The position numbers and the translations under genes were made by a program. 64,000 nt of DNA from positions 22,672,001-22,736,000 of the forward strand of contig NW_026622997.1 of the NCBI RefSeq assembly GCF_023065955.2, in the 5' to 3' direction. Numbering within the stretch: the stretch's first letter is position 1; every line of letters begins with the position of its first letter. Source of the stretch: Ursus arctos (lineage: Eukaryota > Chordata > Mammalia > Carnivora > Ursidae). The notes under the pieces were generated by a model. The model had not been told where the DNA came from and did not search any database. It saw only the letters and a list, made by a program, of their open reading frames with translations. This document shows, piece by piece, positions 22,991 to 33,424 of the stretch.

Positions 22991-25900
22991 AGGCGTGGGA
23001 GCCATTCAGGATCATTTCGCTCCTTTCCTCTACCCATTCCTGCCCCTACTCCTCTTGTAAGACTTAAATACACGGTTGCCCTCTAACAGTATGAAAATGG
23101 GGTTCACAGGGACGGAGGAGCAAGGGGTGTTCACGCACTGGCTCCTCAGTGCGGAGGACAAAGAATTCCGTAAATGCACCAACATTCCTGCGAGACCTCG
23201 ATTTTCAACCCTCTGTGTCGTTTGTTTCTCTCCATAATAAACCAGAGGTACTCTGCGCACAGAAGACATAAATGACACAAACGTTAATGGAAGAAGAAGG
23301 GTTTCAGGGAAGATGGGAGTCTGAGGAGCAAGAATGAACTGCAAGGGCCAGAAGGCAGAGGACACTAGATGATTACGGGAAATTAAAACAGGGGGCCTTA
23401 ATAGCTGTTAATTTTGCTGTTAACATGGTCAGGCGCGATGCTCGTCTGCTTTCCGGTCCATGTCCTGATGCCTAGCTATGGTGCTGTTGGATGCAGACAG
23501 ATGCTGAGGATGGGGTCAGGGAAGGAACCTACCCACAGACTCCCAGACTCAGGGCTAAATAATCCGGGATCCTCATAATACTTCCCCGGTAGAGAAACAA
23601 TTCTGAAACCAAAGACGTTACACACGGCGCAGGACACAGCATACCAAGTAGTATGTGAGAGACGGACTAAGGTTGAAAAGAGCATAAACTTTGTGCATTT
23701 CTGCATGGCTTAGCAAAGGACGCCCTTTATAATACATGCTTAACATAATTTCTGGTAGCTATGCTCTGCCGTCAATAAAGCCAAGAGGAATTCAGCAAGG
23801 TAGAGAGACCAATGTTTGGGAGTTTGCCGTGTCAATTGCAACACTTCACTGAATCATAAAATAAGAATTTTAAAGTAAAATCAAACGTCCTCATTTTACC
23901 GATAAGGAAACCGAGGCTCAGAAATGTAAAAACGTGCCTTTTGTAAGAAGATGAGAGGTAGGGGCGGAGATGCAGGAAAACTCAGGTCTTCCAAATTGTA
24001 GTCTCCTTAACTTTGTTAAGTTCAATAGAGAATACAGTTATTTATATTATCAGTCTCTCATTTATCCTGATGCATGTATTTCGTATTTTTTTCTTTCTTG
24101 CAAATCAGTTTCCTCTTTAAAAAAAATCTGTAAACACAGCCTTTTGTTTTTTTGCATTTGTAATTTGAGGACTGAGATCATTCCCAAGAGGGCCATGTTC
24201 CTAAGAGAACAAAACTTTTTTTTAATTTTTTTTATTTTTTTTAAGCTCTGGAGATGACTGCTCTGGAAAAAAGAAATGCATCTTTTCGTCTAGAGTTATT
24301 TTCAAGTGAAAGATCTCATGATCATTCTAGACTCTTCTACATGCAGGCTCCAAGGATACCTACAAAAGCCCCATAAGTCCTTAGCGATGCTGCAGGACAC
24401 TAGGGACCTTCTCAATTTGTTTATCAATTTGCAGTGCTAACTTCATGACATGTGAAACACTAGTAAAAAAAATCACCTCCTGCCTCATTTATTTCAGGGA
24501 ATACAAAGAAATGCACAATCACTGCAGACCTGTTTGCTCTTGCCAAGTCTGGTTTTTATTATTATACATATAAAGAGAATCCTCTGTTCACCAGCGTCTA
24601 TAAAGGGGCTGATTTTCTCAGCTCCGTAGTAATTGTTTAATATTAAATCAGCCCGAAGTTTTAGGGCATGTTTCTCAGAAACCCTTTGTCTGGCATCAGG
24701 TGTGTATCCAGGCAGTAGGAGCAGCTGTTAATTTTTAGGTGAAAAAAAAAAAAAGATAATGTGCATTTTCTCAAGTCTTAATGGAAACTCTTCACAGTGT
24801 AAGCAGTCTAACTTGTTGATGGAGCAAAAAAAAAAAAAAAAAAAAAAACCCTTCAATTCTTTCTAGAAATCACAAACATGCTAAAAATAAACAGAGCTCA
24901 ACTTTTCAGAGGCAACATCTTCTAGATTCCTGATGCAGTTTGATGCCCTCTGGGTAGGTTGAAACGATTTTAAAATGCTTTAAAAAAAAAAAATCGAACA
25001 AGGTTAAAAAAAAAAAAAAAGACTCGTAGATCTCAGAAGCCTTGCAATCTCATTTCAGGGTTTATTAAAAATAAGATTTCCTTTTGGTTCACTGTTACTC
25101 CCTGCCAATGACACAGGAGAACTCCTCTGTGAAGCTGTGTTTGGGGTCGATGCCAGATGCCCCCTCTTTTTAGGAAACAGGATCATAAGGCAGTCCGCTG
25201 CGCGATTCCAGGGGTGGAGGCCTAATACTTCCACCCCTTAGGATTGGATCAAAGACTGGGACTTCAACTGAGAACTTCAGCCCTCTTCCCCTCTAGCAAT
25301 TTTCTCCTCTTTTCCATTCCACGTGCCCCCAGGCTCTCCGAAATCCTAATCTCCAGATTGGGACCCAGAGTGGGCCTGTCCTCCCTATCGGGAACTTTCT
25401 GTCTTCTAGAAGCGCTGGAAACGTCAAAGAGAATCGCCTTCTCCCACTTCCTGCGAGTCTCACACTCTGTGGAACTTACCAGGTAGGAAAGTGACCGCAC
25501 ACACTTGGGGGGGAGGGTCCTGCCCATTTCAGAGAATCAGGAGAAGCACTCACAGCAAAGCACCAAGCACACAGGTGGTCACTCCACCTTGCAGGGCTTG
25601 GCCATTTCTCTCGTCCTCAGGCCCTCACCTCCCACCATTGCCATCACAGAATTTTACATCCCTAAATCCCGCTGCAGGAGGCTGCTGAGGTGGGCACTAG
25701 GCCTACGCTTGCCCTCAACAGCGCCAAAGCTCGTTAGATTCCATTAATCCAATATTTGCTTTTACATTAAGCACACGGTGCTAGAAACACACATTTCTGG
25801 CATGGCTAACCCTTGCATGTCGTGAGTTTTGATAAAGCAGCGAATTTTCCTGCTGACATTCCTCAGGTTACACGCCTGCCTGGTGCGACAGGCTGTGTCT

Positions 25901-28900
25901 GTTATCTGCTGCCCTCTTTTGAATTTTAGGGCACACTGCACTCGTAAACAGGGCCCGCCGCCTGAAGGAGCCTCTTCTCCCTGTCCTGGGGCAGGTGGGA
26001 TCTTCCCGTGGAGTGTTCTGATGTCCAGCAAAGGCTAGTCCGGAGCCGTGTGGATAGTACTCCAACGTCCCCACCCCTAATGAACACCACTCTCTCTGCT
26101 GGGGCTCCGGGGCCAAAGCAAAACCCATTTTCCCCAACAACAAAGCTGTACATGGGCTGCAAGACATGCTGTTGTGTTCTTGGTTTTGTTTCAATTTTCC
26201 TATCTCATCCAAATTTATCACCCAGACCAGTGCCCGCTCTGGGCTGATGTATTCATTCCCTGAAATTGCATGCATGCAAGTCTGCTAATAAAGAATCTGG
26301 AAGAAGCCTTATTCCATATTCCTGTCCTTTGAGGACAACAGGGAGCACTGGAGGTCCTCTCAGAGGGGGGCAGGGTCACAGAGAAATTCGAAGGCCTTGC
26401 AGGAAGTTAGACCTGGGGGGGGGGGCTGGGTACGCTCGCTAGCCCCTCTGTCCTCCCGCCCCCTGCCCACCACCACCAGCTCCACTCTGCGGTGATTGCG
26501 TGCCCCCAAACCATGTGTATGATGCTTCCGTCTCCCTCCCCATAGCATCTTGCCGACTCTATCCTCACGTCCTCTGCTCATCTTCCCCACTTCCTGTACC
26601 AAACCCACACAGGAAGGAAGAGGTGAGAACACGCTCATTAAATATAACACAGAAAAAACTGTTGTCATCTTTCCTTCAAAATCCCAGGAGTTCTTTGGAG
26701 AACAAGGAGGCAGCCACAACGCCATGCTCAGAACAACCAGGAGGCTAGGTCTAAGATCAGGTTCTGTGAGTAAGTTGATTTCTATTTGTTCCATGGCTAT
26801 CTCTCTGTGTGTCGGTCTGCCTCTCTCAGGCTGCACTGAGCTCCACGCTACCCCCACAGCCTTCTCAGAGTAGATCGTGAAGCTCCCTTCCCCCTTCGGC
26901 CCTCTCTGGACCAGAGCAGTCCACCCTGAGAATGCGGCTGCTGTCGGTGGAGATGCAGAGACGTGATCTCTCCGCGGCTCCTCATGGGGAAAGAATGGGT
27001 AGGACTCAGTGTCTTTCTCCGGGCAGAAGAAATGCTGTAAGTATCTGATGGCCCAATTTGGCCACTCAAAGATGAAAATGCACCAAAAATACAGAAGCCC
27101 CCGCAAACCATTGGGCAGATGTCCTTCTGCAGCGGGGCTGGCTTCCTGGGTGTGTGACCTGAGCAGTTGTACGGGGCCTGCACTCAGGCCAATGCTCTGC
27201 TGTCACCATCTTGAAATTCCTCACAACTGTTCAATAAAGGGGCCCACATTGTCTTTTTGCACTATGCCCCACAAATTACATATCTGGTCCTGCACAGAAT
27301 TTGGGGGCAGGCCAGTTCTGAGGCATCCTCTTCCCTCCAGAAATGGTGGGTTTATAAACGTTCATGTTTGGAGGGGGTGGGGTATGTGTGTATGTATGTG
27401 TGTGTGTGTGTGTGTGTGTGTAATGACGTGTGGTTTGCCTCGTACCCGTTCCTGATTCTCTTAGCTAGAATGGCTGCTTGCAAGGATAGCGCTGCATGGC
27501 TGACCGGCACTTACATTCCCAGGGAGGGCAAGCTTGGTCAATTACGGAAAGAGAAAGTTTCCATGGAGAACTGTGCAGAGTGCCTGGAAGGAATCATCAT
27601 GGCAGGTAGGAAGCTACGGAGAAATTCTCCCCGGGGGAAATAGTTCAGTAAAAAGAGAGGTTCACAGGCAAATCCCAGGGGTGATCTTGTTGTGTCTAGA
27701 AGGAAGAGACAAGAAAAACCATTTCTTCCAGATTCTTTTTTCTTTTTCTTTTTCTTTTTTTTTTCAGCTGAAGCCACAAGGCACTGGCACATACTCAGCC
27801 GATATTTTCTATGTGTCCTACTGTTTACTCCGAATTCTTCCTGAGCCACTGCAGAGAAGCACTACATCAACACAATGTATTTGATGACGACGCCATGTCA
27901 TCTCATGTATCTCCTGTTCACATCAGGTTGACATGGCCCTGTGCTTGTGTACGGCATATGTGGACACGCATTACCCCAATCGCTGCAGAACAGCACTTAT
28001 TAAGCGCCCACTACCACGTCAGATGCTACACACAGAACTGGGAGGGCGCATATAACAATGTAATAAGAGAGAGAAAAAAAAGATAATTTTTCTATTTAAT
28101 TCAACTTGCAGGAAAACAAAACAAAGCGCAAAACTACTTGATATTTCCTCTCCATGCCTGCTGTATGGTGGCAAGAAAGACCTCTAAAGCACATAAAGCT
28201 CTTATCTTTGTTCATTCCCCAAAGAATAATAGATCAGTCAGAGCTCTGATGCTGTTTTAATAATGCACAATTTACAATTCATTGGTTACCAAGCACTCAC
28301 AGTATAATTAATTTTACAGACCTGTTCAGCAAATCCACATGGTTTTGTACAATATGGGGGGAAGGGGGAGGGAGGGGAGGGCAAAGGGAGAAAGGCATCT
28401 TCTCTCCTTTTTTATATCAAAATAGCCAAGCCCTGCGCCAGCTGGGCAGATTGGCAGCCAACCGTTATGACCGTAGGAGGGACAGAGTTTGATGTATGTT
28501 TCCCCACCAAAAAGTTTTGGACCGGCGAAAACTGCGATCCTTATGGGTACCCTGTTCAGTCGCCTGGGAACATCCCACTAAGGAAGCACGGTGACTAAGC
28601 CACAGAGCTATGTCAAGAATCACTCTTGTAGAAAAAAAGCTATCTCACTCTCCTTCTGCTATACTCTTGCAAACAAATTTAAGCCACATGTGATCACTCC
28701 CTCCCTCTCAAAAGCTTGTAACAAGAGCAGGGGTACCAACTGGGGCAGGGGTGGGGAGGGAGCAGAGACAGAGATCCCCTGCCTGCTTTCACAACCCTCT
28801 GGAGGGCCATCATTGACTTGAAGGGGGTCTCTGGAAATTCACAGAGAATTCTCAAAACCAAATAAAATTCATTTGCAATGTGTCTATTTTTTTTTTAATC

Positions 28901-29210
28901 AATGGCCTGCTTTGTTTTTTAAATCTCTCTTCTACACCTTTTGGATTTCCCAAATATATACATAATGTTTTAGCTTAGAATCCGATTGTCCAGAAAAGAA
29001 GACTCTGCTTGATTGTTTATTGCCATCCTTAAAAATGCAACATAAAAAAGAAGGTGCAAATGAGCTCCACATACTTCCATTTATTCCTAAAGTCTGTTTT
29101 TCTCTTTGTGGTGGTTTCTAAGATCCTCAGAATGGGGCTCACACACGTGTAAGCTGGAGAGTCTGCACAGTGGCCAGTAGTTACCGTCTGGGTTCTCCTG
29201 TCCCATGCAG
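22991..29210. other. Non-coding block with small repeats
   Basis: No gene is supported. Content: a MIR scrap (- strand) at 23885-23965; A-runs at 24739-24754, 24826-24847, 24979-24992 and 25006-25020; a G-run at 26417-26426; (TG)n at 27383-27421; a T-rich run at 27737-27765; a G-rich stretch at 28356-28390. An open frame on the - strand (26360-27106) is discussed in the findings. 28230-28345 looks like a possible conserved AT-rich element. Confidence 0.45.
27383..27421 (+). repeat. (TG)n microsatellite
   Basis: About 39 bp of TATG/TG units. Alternating purine-pyrimidine sequence, likely length-polymorphic. Confidence 0.95.
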
Positions 29211-29211
29211 T

Positions 29212-29465
29212 ACAGAAGGCAAGAACTCGGGCTTCCCAGGCAGACACACCTGGGTTCAGATCCTGGCTTTGTCGCTCGCTCGCTGTTCACTTTGGAAAGA
29301 CGGTGAGCCTCTCGAGGCCTTAGTTTCCCCATCGATAAAAATAAAATTGAAAACATTTACCTCAAAGACCTGTGGAAGGACTAAAGGAAATAATTTGTAT
29401 AAAGCACTCAGCATGATGCCCTGTTTTGGGGGGTTATATATAGAAAATGGCCATTATTATTTCGT
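29212..29465 (+). repeat. Nearly full-length MIR
   Basis: Runs through the MIR landmarks in order: 'CACACCTGGGTTCAGATCCT', 'TTAGTTTCCCCATCGATAAA', 'GTATAAAGCACTCAGCATGA' and a closing 'GGCCATTATTATTT'. One of the best-preserved MIR copies here. Confidence 0.85.
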
Positions 29466-29994
29466 TGATGTTATGGTCGTGGTTAGTCGTTTTATGATTA
29501 GCCTTTTGCTCTCTTCCGCAGCCCAGGTCGTAACCAGAGGATATACTGATCAGCATGGCTTCATTCTGAGCTAGGATGTTGACACAACGGCCATGCCCTA
29601 CGTCTACCATTAGATGAAAGGGGGAAGGGAGGGGCTGTGATCATTTCAAGGGTAGGAGTGCCTAAAATAATCCTACTTTGAGTAATCTGAACTCCCTTTC
29701 ATTGGAATTCCAAATAGGTTAGTCAACAAAGGTGGGATATAGTTTCCAGAAAATCAAAGATAAAATGGACTCTTCTGCCAAAGCACATTAAGTGCCTTCC
29801 AGACATATACAAAGTAAGTTTGGCAATGGAAGGAGAAGGTACTCAGCATAACGAGGGTGTCAGGTCAAGGACATCAGGCGTACCATAAAGGGCCACCATC
29901 ACCTCTAATAGGCATCCAAGTTAGGGAGGTGGGTGGGTGCGTTTATAAAAAGAATGGAAGTCCTTGAGAGTAGAGGGGAGCAAGCAACACAATT

Positions 29995-30155
29995 GCTTCT
30001 GTGTGTTAAGGGTTTACTATTCCCCGGGTACTCTTCTAAATGCTTCACATGCGTGAATTGATTTAATTCTTCATCATTATGGTATGATCACCATTTTACA
30101 GACAAGGAATGTGAGGCACAGAAAGGGTAAGCCCAAGGTGACATGAACTTCTTTT
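29995..30155 (-). repeat. MIR fragment
   Basis: Reverse-complement MIR: 'ACTCTTCTAAATGCTTCACA', 'TTGATTTAATTCTTCATCAT', 'CACCATTTTACAGACAAGGA' and 'GAGGCACAGAAAGGGTAAGC'. Confidence 0.8.
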
Positions 30156-32297
30156 CTCCTATAAACCCAAGCATCAGCTCTGCAACAACTTGAGTTATTG
30201 CTCAAGACCATCTGGAGAGGTGTTCTACTTGGGACTGGGGCTGAAATTAACAATGGCTTAAAATATTATTGTGAGATTATAAATTATAGCAACCTGTAGT
30301 TGGAAGCTTGGGACAGCTGGCAGACTATTCACAAGTCAGGAGGCTGGTGGGAAGGGGGGTGGGAACAGTGAAGAACCAGAGAACAAACAGTCCCAAGAAG
30401 ATGCCCAGAGCCCTGCTATGGCACTCCAGACCTGTCACTATGGTGACCCATTAAGAGTGTTGAGAAGAGGGGGGATTTTTCTCAAGTGCCCATTTACTAG
30501 GAGCCCTTCCCACTGGGAACCACCAACTGCTTTGTGCCCTTCTGTTTTCGTTGGATGCTTGTGGTTAGGGCAACAGAGATCCATTCAGAATACAAGAAAA
30601 GGGGATAGAGTGTTGTTGTAAGGATCCTCACAGACTGGAACTGGACCAGAAACTGCAGAACTCTAGAAATTAACACAGCTCCGGGGATCAGCTACTCTCC
30701 CTCTCAAAGGCAACATTATCTCTTTTCTTTCCATGTCTCCTCGTTTCTCAGCACATCTCTGCCATTTTATTTTCAAACGTCAGCTGCCTCTGTGTCATCA
30801 AGGTTTCCAGCCCCGCTAAACACAACCCACCATGGCCTCTCTTGCCCCTGCTTTACCTTGAGCAGCCCCCTTCCCACCATCTGATTTATTTGTTACAAGA
30901 GAGAAATCGGATGGGCTCTGTTTCTCTTTTTCTGAACAGAGTTATAGGTAGGGACCAGCCTAAGGGCTTTCTGTCCTACAGTAGGATACCCACTCCTGTC
31001 CCAATCAGCTGAGAGACGGGCAGTGTGGGGTCCCATGGTACAAAACATGGCCTGGGGGCTGCTCCTTCTGCAGTGGCCCCGGGCAAGGTGGCCTCAGTCC
31101 CAAGAGTCTCTGCCCAAGACTCGTGCGTCACACCAGCCTGGTACACCTGCAGACCCAAGTCTGGATCAGGCTCGCAGAGGGGTCGCAGGGTCCTGGAAGG
31201 AGTCTCTGACTCAGCAGAAAGCTGTCCAGCAACTTCCTCTGCAATTTTAGTGTGTATTTCCAAGTTTCTCTTGTTTTACCTACTCCTCAACTCCTGCTGC
31301 CCCTCACCTGGGCTCATCCTCAACACACACACACGCACACACACACATGCACACAGGGGGGCTCAGCAGCTCCTATTTTCAATCAGACCCTGACTTCAGC
31401 CCAGCTGCGAATCTGCGCAGTCTCATCTTTCTACAGAGCTTTGGCACTTGCTCTATGCCCTCCCCAGCGTCTGACCTCAACCAAAACTTTTCTTAGCTTA
31501 GTTACTCTCTCCTCAGGGCTAGTACTTTAAGGGGTTCCCATTTTCTGAGCCACACAATCTATGACAAATGAACATATATGTCTTGCTGTAAGGCCACATT
31601 GGGTAACAAGGTGGGTCACGAAGGAGACGGAGCTGATGTCTGTCACCTGTCCATTGTCGGTTTACTCAATAGCATTTGTCAGTTTGATCTCCGCCAACTT
31701 TGCTCAGAGGTGCTAGTCCCTCCCAGTTACTGCTTGTCACTCAGACATATCAAATGCTTAAATTTTGTTTTGGTTTGTGGGGAAAAAAAAATCCCTTCTA
31801 CCAAGCTAAGCTTAATTTGGTTCATTGGCTGCTTCTTAATATTTTCATTCCCATCCCACTCGATCTTTTTGTGGAATTTTTCTTTCCTTTGACCAATTTT
31901 TTTAGGTTCAGCCTCTCTCTCCTTTTGGTTTCCCAGATCTCCTGATGATCATTTATTTCATGGCAACTCCCTGATCTACCCTTCTGGCTCAGCAGGATAG
32001 AGAATATTTTATTCCTTTAAAAAAAAAAATGCTTTCAATACTGCACAGTCACATCTGATTTTTTTCCCCCAGGGCAACTGTCAGGGGCATCTTAAGTGTC
32101 CCTGAAATATAAAACCCTGATTTATATCGGGCGGTAGACAAATTCGATGCTACTGGGGGGAATATGGACTCTTGTCTCACAGAAACGAAGCATCATGGAT
32201 AGCTTTCGATGTGGGCACAGTGGGACCCCGGTGTAATTTACAGAGTATTGGGATGACCCGTTGCCCCTCAAGAGATGCTTTTGCACATCTTCTAACC
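30156..32297. other. Non-coding, (CA)n at 31323-31355
   Basis: No gene or long repeat is recognised. A (CA)n microsatellite with G and T interruptions lies at 31323-31355. Several 90-120 codon chance frames overlap on both strands without recognisable domains. Confidence 0.45.
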
Positions 32298-32456
32298 CAG
32301 TGGTTCTCTATCACCCAGGGAGATTTAAAGATTATGGATGCCAGACTCCCACCCAGACCAATTAAGTCAGAACCTCTGGGGTTGGGGTCCAGACATGAGT
32401 ACATTTTTTTTAATTCTCCAGGTGGTTCTAATGTGTAGCCATGGTTGGGAACCCTT
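32298..32456 (+). mobile_element. MER5-type hAT fossil, first of an adjacent pair
   Basis: Starts CAGTGGTTCTCTATCACCC and contains 'AAGTCAGAACCTCTGGGGTT', 'CCAGGTGGTTCTAATGTGTA' and a closing 'CATGGTTGGGAACCC'. No clear target duplication is visible. Confidence 0.75.
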
Positions 32457-32464
32457 CCTTAGTT

Positions 32465-32640
32465 CAGTGGTTTATAAACTTGGCTGTACTTTGGAATCAC
32501 TAGGGAGCTTTAAACAATACTGATGCCTGGGTCCCACCCTCGGAGAGTTTGATTTAATTAGTCTGGGTTTTGGCCTGGCCATTGTGATTTTAAAAGCTCC
32601 CCAGGTGATTATAATATGCGGCCAAGATGGAGAACCAGTA
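32465..32640 (+). mobile_element. MER5-type hAT fossil, second of the pair
   Basis: Starts CAGTGGTTTATAAACTTGGC and ends GATGGAGAACCAGTA, containing 'CTTTGGAATCACTAGGGAGC' and 'CCCAGGTGATTATAATATGC'. Flanking octamers CCTTAGTT (32457-32464) and CCTTAATG (32641-32648) match at six of eight, consistent with a decayed 8-bp hAT duplication. Confidence 0.8.
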
Positions 32641-32691
32641 CCTTAATGGATGCCTGAAATTTCAATGTTAGGCTCCCTACTTCTCATCTGA

Positions 32692-32896
32692 TTTTTTTTT
32701 TTTTAAGATTTTATTTATTTATTTGACAGAGAGAGAGACAGCCGGCGAGAGAGGGAACACAAGCAGGGGGAGTGGGAGAGGAAGAAGCAGGCTCCCAGCA
32801 GAGCAGGGAGCCCGATGCTGGGCTCGATCCCAGGGATCCGGGATCACGCCCTGAACCAAAGGCAGATGCTTAATGACTGAGCCACCCAGGCACCCC
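32692..32896 (-). repeat. SINEC, ursid-type copy
   Basis: 'TTAAGATTTTATTTATTTAT' tail side, the extension 'GACAGCCGGCGAGAGAGGGA', 'AAGCAGGGGGAGTGGGAGAG', then 'GACTGAGCCACCCAGGCACC'. Flanked by CTCATCTGA (32683-32691) and CTCACCTGA (32897-32905). The 'CAGCCGGCGAGAG' extension is what I associate with bear-lineage SINEs. Confidence 0.95.
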
Positions 32897-33395
32897 CTCA
32901 CCTGAATTTCTAACTGACACAAAAATACACATGCCCTTGGGTGAAAGATGAGGCTTTTCTCAATTATGTATACGTAAGTGTGACTACACAGTCACCCAGA
33001 AGCAGGGTGTCAGATTGAATACAGGACACCAGTTAAATTTGAATTTCTGATAAACAACAAATAATTCTTGGTGTAAGTATATTCGTGTAATATTTAGACA
33101 CGCTTGTTATACTAAAATGTTATTCACTGCTTATCCAAAATTCAAACTTAACTGGGCAACCTATATTTTTATTTGCTAAGTTTGGTTAAGCCTATCCAGA
33201 AGGCTTTCTGAAAGCAGGCTGTGGAAGTTTGTGGGGGGGGGATGGGGGCAGAAGGCAGAAAAATGACAGAGACATAGGGACCCTGAGGAGAGTCAGAGGA
33301 ATACTGTAGAAAGACCACAAACAAAGAAGGGCTGTGCCAAACAGGAAATTGACTTCTCCAAACTCATTCAGGTACCATACTGCCACATCCTTGTA

Positions 33396-33424
33396 AAACA
33401 AAACAAAACAAAACAAAACAAAAC
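33396..33424 (+). repeat. (AAAAC)n simple repeat
   Basis: Five or more consecutive AAAAC units. On the - strand it produces a spurious Phe/Val/Leu-rich frame. Confidence 0.95.

Noticed and set aside
27257..27643. 128-codon frame on the + strand
   Set aside because: It crosses a (TG)n microsatellite, which supplies a Val/Cys repeat. Overlapping frames of similar length exist in other registers, and no domain is seen.
31025..31393. 122-codon frame with a His/Thr-rich end
   Set aside because: The tail is the translated (CA)n microsatellite, and the start is non-ATG sequence without a domain.
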